Shown: one piece after another, positions 40,417-48,406 of the stretch
Layout: every line of letters begins with the position of its first letter
Numbering within the stretch: the first letter of the stretch is position 1
Source of the DNA: Marinibacterium anthonyi
Lineage (GTDB): Bacteria; Pseudomonadota; Alphaproteobacteria; Rhodobacterales; Rhodobacteraceae
Reading direction: 5' to 3'
Assembly: GCA_003217735.2 (NCBI GenBank)
Contig: CP031585.1
Span: 5,411,501-5,475,500 of the forward strand
Length of the DNA: 64,000 bases
Notes under the pieces: model-generated
The model's database searches: none
Told to the model about the DNA's origin: nothing
The model's input: only the letters and a program-made list of their open reading frames with translations
Made by a program: the position numbers and the translations under genes

Positions 40417-42439
40417 AAGCGTCGGGAAAGGTGCCCTGACGCGGTTGCTGGCCCCGAAGCGGATCGCCGTGGTGGGCGGCGGGGCCTGGGCGGCCTCGGT
40501 GCTGGGCGGGGCCGAACGGCTGGGGTTCGCCGGGGCGCTGACCTTTGTCCATCCCAGGGGAAAGGCGCCGGACGGCGCGCATGTGGTGACCTCGCTGGCG
40601 CAGCTGGACGCGGCGCCGGATGCGGTTTTCCTGGCGATCAACCGCCATGCCTCGATCGACGCGGTGCGCGAACTGCGCGAGATGGGCGCCGGCGGGGTGG
40701 TCTGTTTCGCCAGCGGCTTCACCGAGGCGCTGGCCGAGGATGCGACCGGCGCCGATCTGCAAGGCCAACTGGTCGAGGCGGCGGGCGACATGCCGATCCT
40801 GGGGCCCAATTGCTACGGCTATGTCAACGCGCTGGACGGCGCGGCGATCTGGCCGGATCAGCACGGGATGGCGCCGGTGGATCGCGGCGTGGCGATCCTG
40901 ACGCAAAGTTCGAACATCGCGATCAACCTGACCATGCAGCAGCGCGCCCTGCCGCTGGCGATGATGGTCACCTGCGGGAACATGGCCCAGCAAAGCCAGG
41001 CGCGGATCGCCGCGGCGCTGCTGGATGATCCCCGCATCACCGCGCTGGGGCTGCACGTGGAAGGCTTCGGCGACATCGCCGAATGGGAAGCGCTGTCCGA
41101 CAAGGCGCAGGACCGTGGCGTGCCGGTTGTCGTGCTCAAGGTCGGCCGGTCGTCCCAGGCGCGGGCGGCGACGGTGTCGCACACCGCCTCGCTGGCCGGC
41201 AGCGATGCCGGGGCGCAGGCGCTGATCGACCGGCTGGGGTTTGCCCGGCTGGATGACCTGTCGTCTTTCCTGGAAACGCTGAAGCTGTTGCACGTGACCG
41301 GCCCGCTGCCGTCGCGCAACATGGCCGCGATCAGCTGTTCGGGCGGCGAGGCCAGCCTTGTGGCCGACATGGGCGCGGCCCGTGGGCTGAGCTTTCCGCC
41401 CCTGACCGAGGCCCAGGGCAAGGAGCTGCGCGCGGCGCTGGGACCCATGGTCGCCCTGGCCAACCCGTTGGATTACCACACTTACATCTGGCGCGACGTG
41501 CCGGCGATGACGCGGGCCTGGGCCGGCGTTGCGATGGGCGCGCAGGCCATGACCCTGTCGGTCGTCGATTACCCGATCACCGATGCCACCGACTGGATCT
41601 GCGCGACCGAGGCGGCGCTGGCCGTGCGGCGGCAGACCGGCAAACCCTTCGGCGTGGTGGCAAGCCTGCCCGAACTGATGCCGCGCGAGGTCGCCCTGCA
41701 CCTGATGGACGGTGGTGTCGTGCCGTTCAATGGGCTGGCCGAGGCGCTGAATGCCATCGTGGCCGCCCAGCAGGTCATGGGCATGGCCCCGCCCGTTCTG
41801 CCCGCGCCCGCGGTCGCCGGCGACCAGGTGCTGGACGAGGTGGCGGCCAAGACGCTGTTGCAGCGCGCCGGCGTGCATGTGCCGCGCCACATCGTGATCC
41901 CGCGCGGCACGACGCCCGACCTGGGCGATCTGCGCGGGCCGTTTGCCGTCAAGGGGCTGGGCCTGGCGCATAAATCCGACAGCGGCGCGGTGCGGCTGAA
42001 CATCGACGCCAAGGATGTCGGTTGCGTCGCCGAATCCATCGGCACCGATCGCGTGCTGGTCGAACAGATGGTGCGCGGCGGTTCGGTCGAGCTTCTGGTC
42101 GGCGTGGTGCGCGACCCGGCGCATGGTTTCGTGCTGACCCTGGGATCGGGCGGCGTGATGACCGAGATCCTGCGCGACACCGTCTCGCTTCTGGTGCCAA
42201 GCCCGTCCGAAATGGTGCTTGAGGCGCTGCAAAAGCTGCGCTGCTGGCCGATGATCGACGGCTATCGCGGCCGGGCGCCCGTGGATCTGGACGCGCTGCT
42301 GGACGCCGTCGCCTCGGTTCAGGCGCTGGTCGAGGCCGAGTCGCACCGCCTGCTGGAGCTGGAGATCAACCCGCTGATCTGCGGCCCCGGCGGGGCGGTG
42401 GCGGCCGATGCGCTGATCCGGTTCGGGGATCCGTCGTGA
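40397..42439 (+). CDS. NDP-forming acyl-CoA synthetase (acetate-CoA ligase family)
   Basis: A 680-residue fused alpha-beta acyl-CoA synthetase. The CoA-binding Rossmann domain comes first (KRIAVVGGGAWAASVLGG), then the succinyl-CoA-synthetase-like domain with LGPNCYGYVNALDG, LTQSSNIAINLTM and SHTASLAG carrying the phospho-His (about 270), and finally an ATP-grasp domain (about 460-680; GPFAVKGLGLAHKSDSGAVRL, ELEINPLI). It activates a carboxylate to its CoA thioester using ATP or GTP. No ATG or GTG is available near the N-terminus; the TTG at 40397, inside a repeat element, is the best start (40388 is an alternative). In this cluster the substrate may be carnitine-like or another hydroxy acid. 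Confidence 0.85.
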   Translation: MDKDEARSVGKGALTRLLAPKRIAVVGGGAWAASVLGGAERLGFAGALTFVHPRGKAPDGAHVVTSLAQLDAAPDAVFLAINRHASIDAVRELREMGAGGVVCFASGFTEALAEDATGADLQGQLVEAAGDMPILGPNCYGYVNALDGAAIWPDQHGMAPVDRGVAILTQSSNIAINLTMQQRALPLAMMVTCGNMAQQSQARIAAALLDDPRITALGLHVEGFGDIAEWEALSDKAQDRGVPVVVLKVGRSSQARAATVSHTASLAGSDAGAQALIDRLGFARLDDLSSFLETLKLLHVTGPLPSRNMAAISCSGGEASLVADMGAARGLSFPPLTEAQGKELRAALGPMVALANPLDYHTYIWRDVPAMTRAWAGVAMGAQAMTLSVVDYPITDATDWICATEAALAVRRQTGKPFGVVASLPELMPREVALHLMDGGVVPFNGLAEALNAIVAAQQVMGMAPPVLPAPAVAGDQVLDEVAAKTLLQRAGVHVPRHIVIPRGTTPDLGDLRGPFAVKGLGLAHKSDSGAVRLNIDAKDVGCVAESIGTDRVLVEQMVRGGSVELLVGVVRDPAHGFVLTLGSGGVMTEILRDTVSLLVPSPSEMVLEALQKLRCWPMIDGYRGRAPVDLDALLDAVASVQALVEAESHRLLELEINPLICGPGGAVAADALIRFGDPS

Positions 42440-43047
42440 TGCGAACCGTGGGCGCCGTGCTGTTTCCCGGGTTCGAGATGCTGGATCTGTACGGCCCGCT
42501 TGAGATGTATGCGCTGCTGTCGCAGGACTTCGAGATCCGCACTGTTGCCGAAACCCCCGGCCCGGTCGCGGCGAAGAACGGCCCGGCGACGCTGGCCACC
42601 GACGGGTTCGGTGACAACCGCGCCTATGACCTGCTGCTGATCCCCGGCGGCAGCGGCACCCGGACGCAACGGCACAATACGGCGATGACCGACTGGCTGG
42701 CCCGTGCCGCCGAACGCACCGAATGGGTGACGACGGTCTGCACCGGATCGATGCTGTTCGCCGCGACGGGCCTTTTGGACCGGCGCCGGGCGACCACCAA
42801 CAAGCTGGCATTCGGCGAGGTCGCGGACGCCTACCCGGCTGTCGACTGGCAACCCCGGGCGCGGTGGGTGCGGGACGGGCAGATGGTGACATCGTCCGGG
42901 ATATCGGCCGGGATGGACATGACGCTGTCCGTGATCGCCATGCTGCTGGGCCCCGACCGGGCCCGTGACGTCGCCCGCTGGGCCGAATACACCGCGGTCA
43001 CCGACCCCGACAACGACCCTTTCTGCGCCAAGGATGCCCCTGAATGA
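42439..43047 (+). CDS. DJ-1/PfpI-family protein, isonitrile-hydratase-like
   Basis: A 202-residue protein of the class I glutamine amidotransferase-like DJ-1/PfpI superfamily: AVLFPGFEMLDLYGPLEMYALL at the N-terminus, LLIPGGSGTRTQ, and the nucleophile elbow VTTVCTGSMLFAATGLLDRRRATTNKLAF with Cys near residue 101. This pattern is closest to isonitrile hydratase (InhA) and transcriptional-regulator AraC N-domains, but no AraC domain follows. The ATG overlaps the previous stop by one base (TGATG), and its own stop overlaps the CaiD-like start (ATGA). Role in the CoA cluster unknown. Confidence 0.8.
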   Translation: MRTVGAVLFPGFEMLDLYGPLEMYALLSQDFEIRTVAETPGPVAAKNGPATLATDGFGDNRAYDLLLIPGGSGTRTQRHNTAMTDWLARAAERTEWVTTVCTGSMLFAATGLLDRRRATTNKLAFGEVADAYPAVDWQPRARWVRDGQMVTSSGISAGMDMTLSVIAMLLGPDRARDVARWAEYTAVTDPDNDPFCAKDAPE

Positions 43048-43829
43048 CCGACTCTCCGCTGAAGACCCGCCGCGAGGGCGGCATCCTCGAAGTCACGCTT
43101 GACCGGCCCAAGGCCAATGCGATCGACCTCGCGACCTCGCGCCTGATGGGCGAGGTGTTCCGCGACTTCCGCGACGACCCGGATCTGCGGGTGGCCATCG
43201 TCACCGGCGGCGGCGAAAAGTTCTTTTGCGCCGGCTGGGACCTGAAGGGCGCGGCGGATGGCGATGCGGTCGATGGCGATTACGGCGTCGGCGGCTTTGG
43301 CGGCCTGCAGGAACTGCGGGCGATGAACAAGCCGGTGATCGCCGCCGTCAACGGCATCTGCTGCGGTGGCGGCTTCGAACTGGCGCTGTCGGCCGACATT
43401 ATCCTGGCCGCCGACCACGCGCGGTTCGCCTTTCCCGAGATCCGGTCGGGCACCGTGGCCGATGCCGGCACGATCAAGCTGCCCAAGCGCATTCCCTACC
43501 ATGTGGCGATGGAAATGCTGCTGACCGGGCGCTGGTTCGAAGTGGACGAGGCCAGGCAATGGGGCATCGTGAACGAGATCCTGCCGGGCGACGCGTTGAT
43601 GGACCGGGCCTGGGACGTGGCGCGGCTGCTGGAAAGCGGGCCGCCGCTGGTCTATGCCGCGATCAAGGAAATCGTGCGCGACGCCGAGGATTCCAAGTTC
43701 CAGGACGTGATGAACCGCATCACCGGGCGCCAGCTGGACTCGGTCGACACGCTGTATGCCTCCGAAGACCAGATGGAAGGCGCGCGGGCCTTTGCGGAAA
43801 AACGCGATCCGGTCTGGAAGGGGCGCTAA
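43044..43829 (+). CDS. caiD: CaiD-like carnitinyl-CoA dehydratase (enoyl-CoA hydratase family)
   Basis: A 261-residue crotonase. The segment FCAGWDLKGAADGDAVDGDYGVGGFGGLQELRAMNKPVIAAVNGICCGGGFELALSADI is distinctive for carnitinyl-CoA dehydratase, which hydrates crotonobetainyl-CoA to L-carnitinyl-CoA. Oxyanion-hole positions are in the CAGWDL and GICCGGGFE stretches; the PEIRSGTVADAG block carries acidic residues near the active site. Length equals E. coli CaiD. Start is coupled to the DJ-1 gene by ATGA. With an acyl-CoA dehydrogenase and CoA ligase in the same cluster this suggests quaternary-amine CoA chemistry, though no CaiB CoA transferase or betaine transporter is present here. Confidence 0.82.
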   Translation: MTDSPLKTRREGGILEVTLDRPKANAIDLATSRLMGEVFRDFRDDPDLRVAIVTGGGEKFFCAGWDLKGAADGDAVDGDYGVGGFGGLQELRAMNKPVIAAVNGICCGGGFELALSADIILAADHARFAFPEIRSGTVADAGTIKLPKRIPYHVAMEMLLTGRWFEVDEARQWGIVNEILPGDALMDRAWDVARLLESGPPLVYAAIKEIVRDAEDSKFQDVMNRITGRQLDSVDTLYASEDQMEGARAFAEKRDPVWKGR

Positions 43830-43922
43830 GCCGTCCTGCGACGACATGGTCGGACTCCGACCTTGGAACCGGGGCACCGCGCGCACATCTTGGTTTCAGG
43901 ATGCGTGATTGAGGAGACGATC

Positions 43923-44324
43923 ATGTCCGAACTTGGATTTCAGGTGAGCCTGACCGAAGATTTCGATGCCGCCCTGGACCGCGTCACCGCGGCCTTGGCC
44001 GATCAGGGCTTTGGCGTGATTTCGCGCATCGATCTGGACAAGGCGTTCCGCGACAAGCTGGGCGTGGATTTTCGCCGCTACACGATCCTGGGCGCCTGCA
44101 ACCCCGGTCTGGCCCACAAGGCGGTGACAGCCCGGCCCGAGGTCGGATTGCTGTTGCCCTGCAACGTGACGGTCGAAGACGCCGGCGCCGGATCGGTGGT
44201 GCGGATCGTAGACGCCGGGATGATGATGGGCACCGGCGATCTGGGCGACACGCCCGAGATCGCCGAACTGGCCAGGGACGCCTCGGCCCGGCTGGCAAAG
44301 GTCGTCGCCGCGCTTGGCGCCTGA
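43923..44324 (+). CDS. DUF302-family protein
   Basis: A 133-residue small soluble protein: GFGVISRIDLDKAFRDKLGVDFRRYTILGACNPGLAHKAVTARPEVGLLLPCNVTVED is the DUF302 core (about residues 28-88), with conserved Cys in GACNP and LPCNV. Family members may bind small ligands or participate in sulfur or heme-associated processes; function undefined. TTGAGGAG precedes the ATG at 43923. It follows the CaiD-like gene by 93 nt and is convergent with the secreted cysteine-rich protein. Confidence 0.82.
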   Translation: MSELGFQVSLTEDFDAALDRVTAALADQGFGVISRIDLDKAFRDKLGVDFRRYTILGACNPGLAHKAVTARPEVGLLLPCNVTVEDAGAGSVVRIVDAGMMMGTGDLGDTPEIAELARDASARLAKVVAALGA

Positions 44325-44326
44325 GT

Positions 44327-45613
44327 TCAGGGTTTGAGCGCCTTCAAAGAGAACCATTCCATCGATCCGCCGCTGCCGGCCCCCCGGTTGTCGGCGCTCT
44401 GCGCGCCGTTCCAGTTGGGGTTCTTCAGTTCCTGGCCGAAGCGGACGCTTTGCACGAACCAGTTGTTCGGGTTGGACCAGCCATCGCCGAACACCTTGGC
44501 CACGCCGGCATCGGTCGCCCCGTCGTAGCCCTTTTTATAGGCCACGCCCCGCAGCATCGACACGAATTGCGCCCAGCTGATCGTGGCGCCGAACTGGCTG
44601 TTGGCGAAGGCCGTGTCGCCGGTGGGCTGGCCCTGTGACGTCCACAAACGGGCGACATAGGGTTTCTTGCCGCCACCCAGAGGGATCGAAACCGTCGTTT
44701 CCGTGCCCGATGGCCCGAACTGGCCGGAATAGTAATTCTGGCCATCCTCGCCCTGCTTGGGATCCATCGACACCCGGTTCGGACAATCGCTGTCGCGTTT
44801 CGACACGCTGGAGTGGTTGCAGAAGGTCCGCATGCCGATGTTCAGCACGCCGTCGTCGCGCAGACCCGGCGTGCCGTTCGAATTGCGCAGCAGGAACCGA
44901 AAGATCTGCACGGCGCCCGAATATCCGTTGTCCTGGAACCCGGCATAGGTCTGTTCGGTGCCGATCTGCAGCTTGTAGGAGTCCTGGCAGGCGGTGTCAT
45001 GACAATCCCCGGCGCCGAAGAAGGGCCGCATCCGGTCCTTGGGCGCGACATAGGCCGACCGGAAATTGAAATAGATCCCCTGCACATCGGCGAACTTGGT
45101 ATGGGACGAGACCTGAAGAAAGGCCTGTTTGCCATCCTCGCCGGTGCCGCTGCGCAGGTACAGCCCGATGCCGCCGGCGTCCTTGTCCTGGGACAGCGCG
45201 ACAAAGGATTCGCCGCGCGCGTCGGACGTGGGGCACTTGGGCATGAACACCTGGTCGGTCAGCAACCCGGTCCGGGCGCGGACGTTTTCGGGCGGATAGG
45301 GCACCTCGGCGGTGGCGGCGCTGATACAGCGCGCCTCGGCCATGTTGTCGCAAAGCCGGGCGGTCTTGCCCGGCGGCTTGCAGGCAAAGCTTGGATCCGG
45401 CGCCGCGCGGAAACTGGCCCACAGACCCGGGACGCGGTCCCGCGGATTGCCCTGCCCCCACAGGATGTGGTCGAATCCTGTCATCATCTGCGGCGAGGAA
45501 GACATTTCGTCCCGGGACGAGATGAACTTGTCCGGCTGCTGCTGCGCCATCCCCGAACCGGCGCCCATGGCGATGGCGATCATGCTGGCGAAAAGGCGGG
45601 TAAAGACGACCAT
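44327..45613 (-). CDS. Unrecognised secreted cysteine-rich protein
   Basis: A 428-residue protein with a clear signal peptide (MVVFTRLFASMIAIAMGAGSGMAQ). I do not recognise the family. The mature part has eight cysteines (in ACKPP, LCDNM, RCISA, KCPTS, GDCHDTAC, TFCNH and DCPNR), compatible with disulfides in the periplasm or outside the cell, and many Gly/Asn/aromatic residues (GYSGAVQIFRFLLRNSNGT, SWAQFVSMLRGVAYKKGY), suggesting a beta-rich fold such as a carbohydrate-binding or lectin-like domain. AAGGAG lies before the ATG at 45613. It stands alone, convergent with the DUF302 gene. Confidence 0.7.
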   Translation of the reverse strand: MVVFTRLFASMIAIAMGAGSGMAQQQPDKFISSRDEMSSSPQMMTGFDHILWGQGNPRDRVPGLWASFRAAPDPSFACKPPGKTARLCDNMAEARCISAATAEVPYPPENVRARTGLLTDQVFMPKCPTSDARGESFVALSQDKDAGGIGLYLRSGTGEDGKQAFLQVSSHTKFADVQGIYFNFRSAYVAPKDRMRPFFGAGDCHDTACQDSYKLQIGTEQTYAGFQDNGYSGAVQIFRFLLRNSNGTPGLRDDGVLNIGMRTFCNHSSVSKRDSDCPNRVSMDPKQGEDGQNYYSGQFGPSGTETTVSIPLGGGKKPYVARLWTSQGQPTGDTAFANSQFGATISWAQFVSMLRGVAYKKGYDGATDAGVAKVFGDGWSNPNNWFVQSVRFGQELKNPNWNGAQSADNRGAGSGGSMEWFSLKALKP

Positions 45614-45719
45614 GGCCGCGCTCCTTTGGCTCCCGTTTGCCTCAGAACGGTTAAGCCCAAGTGACGGTCCGGCCAAGCCCTTCACGTGCACGACAGGACG
45701 GCCGGCCGGAACGCGCCGG

Positions 45720-46619
45720 TCACCTCAGGTGGTCTTCGCCCCGGGCGCGGGCCAGGCGGATCTGCTTCTGGCGTTCGCGGAATCGGGCCTTGTCGGCCTG
45801 CGACGTCTCGTCGATGCACTGGTGGCAGGACACGCCGTCTTCGAATTCGGGGCGGTCGCGATCCTGGGGCAGGATCGGGCGGCGGCAGCCGTGGCACAGC
45901 GCATAGGGACCTTCCTTCAGCCCGTGGCCGACGCTGACCCGGTTGTCGAAGACGAAACATTCGCCCTGCCAGGTGCTGTCTTCGGCGGGCATTTCTTCGA
46001 GATAGCGCAGGATGCCGCCCTTGAGGTGATAGACCTCGTTCAGCCCTTCGTTCAGCAGGTAGTTGGTCGATTTCTCGCACCGGATGCCGCCGGTGCAGAA
46101 CATGGCGATGCGCTTGCCGGCATAGTCGTCCTTGTGGGCGCGCCACCAGTCGGGGAATTCGGTGAAGGACTGGGTCATCGGGTCGACCGCGCCTTCAAAG
46201 GTGCCGATGGCGACCTCGTAATCGTTGCGGGTGTCGATCACCACCACGTCCGGGTCGCGGATCAACGCGTTCCAGTCCGCCGGTTCGACGTAATGGCCCA
46301 CCCGCGCCAGCGGATCCACGTCGGGCTGGCCCATGGTCACGATCTCCTTTTTCAGGCGCACCTTCATGCGTCCGAACGGGGGGTGGTCGGCGGTGGCTTC
46401 CTTCCAGTCCAGATCGTCGCAGCCCGGCAGCGCCCGGATATGGGCCAGCACCTTGTCGATGCCGTCGCGCGGGCCGGCGATGGTGCCGTTGATGCCTTCG
46501 CGGGCCAGCAGCAGGGTGCCCTTGACGTCCTGTCCGCAGCACAGCGCGGCCAGCGGGCCCTTCAGCGCGGCGGGGTCGTCGAATCGGGTGAAATGATAGA
46601 GCGCGGCGATCGTGTACAT
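45720..46619 (-). CDS. trhO: tRNA uridine(34) hydroxylase, rhodanese family
   Basis: YceA/TrhO makes 5-hydroxyuridine at the tRNA wobble position. About 299 residues: an acylphosphatase-like N-terminal domain (MYTIAALYHFTRFDDP to about 95), a rhodanese domain (about 115-225) with the active-site loop MFCTGGIRCEKSTNYLL, and a C-terminal Cys-rich tail with CHGCRRPI and CHQCIDE (possible zinc site). The start is set at MYTIAAL as in the family; an ATG four codons upstream (46631) is equally possible and neither has a clear ribosome site. Confidence 0.9.
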   Translation of the reverse strand: MYTIAALYHFTRFDDPAALKGPLAALCCGQDVKGTLLLAREGINGTIAGPRDGIDKVLAHIRALPGCDDLDWKEATADHPPFGRMKVRLKKEIVTMGQPDVDPLARVGHYVEPADWNALIRDPDVVVIDTRNDYEVAIGTFEGAVDPMTQSFTEFPDWWRAHKDDYAGKRIAMFCTGGIRCEKSTNYLLNEGLNEVYHLKGGILRYLEEMPAEDSTWQGECFVFDNRVSVGHGLKEGPYALCHGCRRPILPQDRDRPEFEDGVSCHQCIDETSQADKARFRERQKQIRLARARGEDHLR

Positions 46620-46669
46620 GGGCGCTGGCATAGACCCGTCGCCGGGCCCCGTTCAAGAGGGACGCAATG

Positions 46670-46720
46670 CCTCAGTTTATGGGGCCTCAGCTGATGGGGC
46701 CTCAGCCGATTGGGCCTCAG
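46670..46720 (-). repeat. 15-bp tandem repeat carrying successive in-frame stop codons
   Basis: On the plus strand CCTCAG recurs at 46670, 46685, 46700 and 46715, with 9 variable bases (xxxATxGGG type) between. On the minus strand each unit begins TGAGGCCC, and the first TGA is the stop codon of the phosphotransferase gene; the next three TGAs follow at five-codon steps in the same frame. Confidence 0.85.
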
Positions 46721-47601
46721 GCTTCGTCCATCAGCACGTCCAGCACGTGGTGCGCCTGACGTGACAGGGTGGGGTGGTTGTCGCCGTAATAGGCCAGGTT
46801 GATCACCGCCCCGTACAGCGCCCAGCCCTTGCCCCGCCGGATCGTCGCCGCGTCGATGCCCGCACGCGACAGGAAGGCCGACCGCGCGGCGCCGTCGAAC
46901 ACCGACCAGGCCGGCGTCAGGTCCACCGCCGGGTCGCCCCGGGCGATCAGCCCGAAGTCGATCACCGACGACAGACGCCCCCCGGTGCACAGCAGGTTGG
47001 TCGGCGACAGGTCCCCGTGCACCCACAGCGGCGCGCCGGACCACGACGGCGCGGCCAGCGCGTCGTCCCACAACGCCATCAGCGTGGCGACTGGGTACTG
47101 GCGGGCGATATCGCCGATCGCCTGCCGGGTGGCCACGTTGATGCCGGTCAGCGGCACGCCCCGGTTGTGGTTCGTCGATCCGGCGATCGGCCCGCCTTCG
47201 CCGGACAGGTCGCGCAGCGCCGTCAGGAAATTCCCCAGCGCCTCGGCCGAGGCCATCGTGTTGGCGGGCGGACGCGCGTGCAGGGTTTCGCCGGGCAGCC
47301 AGGACAGGACCATCCAGGGATGCGGATACCCGTCGTCCGGTTCCCCCAGCGCCAGCGGTTCGGGCACGGCCAGGGGCAGGCCGCGCAGATGCGGCAGCCA
47401 GTCCCATTCGCGGCGCAGCTGCATCACCGCCGAGGGCCGGCGGGGCAGGCGCAGGACCTTGTCGCCGCCCAGTCGGAACATCCAGTTGTCGGTGCCCGTG
47501 GCCGCAAGCGGCCGCACCGGCTGGCCGGCCCACTGGGGCATGCCCCGATCCACCAGCCGGGCGGCCAGGGCGGTGCTGACGGGTATCTCATCCTGATGCA
47601 T
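46717..47601 (-). CDS. Phosphotransferase (APH / choline-kinase-like fold)
   Basis: A 294-residue small-molecule kinase homologue: Gly-rich N-lobe with LAATGTDNWMFRLGGDKVLRLPRR, catalytic loop LWVHGDLSPTNLLCTGGRLSSVIDFGLIARGDPAVDL with Asp in HGD and metal-binding Asp in IDFG. This matches aminoglycoside/macrolide phosphotransferase-like proteins; in environmental bacteria the usual substrate is unknown, and antibiotic resistance should not be assumed. AAGGAG precedes the ATG at 47601. Divergent from pncA. Confidence 0.85.
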   Translation of the reverse strand: MHQDEIPVSTALAARLVDRGMPQWAGQPVRPLAATGTDNWMFRLGGDKVLRLPRRPSAVMQLRREWDWLPHLRGLPLAVPEPLALGEPDDGYPHPWMVLSWLPGETLHARPPANTMASAEALGNFLTALRDLSGEGGPIAGSTNHNRGVPLTGINVATRQAIGDIARQYPVATLMALWDDALAAPSWSGAPLWVHGDLSPTNLLCTGGRLSSVIDFGLIARGDPAVDLTPAWSVFDGAARSAFLSRAGIDAATIRRGKGWALYGAVINLAYYGDNHPTLSRQAHHVLDVLMDEA

Positions 47602-47737
47602 GACGCTCTCCTTGGCAGTCCGGCTACCCTGATTTGCCCCATTTGGCGAGACCCGCCGCGTCGGGTCACCCCGCGCTTGACCGGATCTTTGCCGACGCCT
47701 ACCCCAAGAGGGAAGCCCCGTTGAAGGAGACCCGCCC

Positions 47738-48328
47738 ATGCACGCGCTTCTGGTGATCGACGTCCAGACCGATTTCTGCCCCGGCGGCGCGCTGGCGGTC
47801 GAAGGGGGCGACGCCATCGTGCCCCGCATCAACGCCATGATGGACGATTTCGACGCCGTCCTGCTGACGCAGGACTGGCACCCGGCCGGTCATTCGTCCT
47901 TTGCCGACAGCCACCCGGGCACGTCCCCGTTCCAGGTGATCGACATGCCCTATGGTCCCCAGGTCCTGTGGCCCACCCATTGCGTGCAGGGCACCGAAGG
48001 CGCGGCGTTTCACCCCGATCTGCGCACCGACGGCGACCTGATCATCCGCAAGGGGTTCCGCCCCGGCATCGACAGCTATTCCGCCTTCTTCGAAAACGAT
48101 CACGAAACGCCCACCGGGCTCGACGGCTACCTGCGCACCCGGGGCATCACCCGGTTGACCATGGTGGGCCTGGCGCTTGATTTCTGCGTGAACTTCTCGG
48201 CCGTGGACGCGGCGAAACTGGGCTTCGAGGTGACCGTCGACATCGCGGCGACACGGGCCATCGACCTGGACGGATCGCTGGCCGCCGCCCGCGCGGGCAT
48301 GACCGAGGCGGGCGTCATTTTGACGTGA
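47738..48328 (+). CDS. pncA: Nicotinamidase
   Basis: Hydrolyses nicotinamide to nicotinate for NAD salvage. 196 residues with the catalytic triad Asp8 (LVIDVQTDFCPGGAL), Lys105 (IIRKGF) and Cys150 (LALDFCVNFSA), and metal ligands Asp46, His48 (DWHPAGH) and His81. AAGGAG precedes the ATG. The next-step gene pncB lies 2.4 kb downstream on the same strand, separated by one kinase gene. Confidence 0.95.
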   Translation: MHALLVIDVQTDFCPGGALAVEGGDAIVPRINAMMDDFDAVLLTQDWHPAGHSSFADSHPGTSPFQVIDMPYGPQVLWPTHCVQGTEGAAFHPDLRTDGDLIIRKGFRPGIDSYSAFFENDHETPTGLDGYLRTRGITRLTMVGLALDFCVNFSAVDAAKLGFEVTVDIAATRAIDLDGSLAAARAGMTEAGVILT

Positions 48329-48406
48329 CCCGGCGCGCGGACGTTGCTTTGCGCGGGGCGCGGCACTAGCCTGAGTGCAACCTGATCACGCGGCGGAGAA
48401 CGGGTA

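Noticed and set aside
46717-47601. Phosphotransferase considered as an antibiotic resistance gene
   Set aside because: The fold is shared by many housekeeping kinases; nothing in the sequence or context (no integron, no mobile element) supports resistance.
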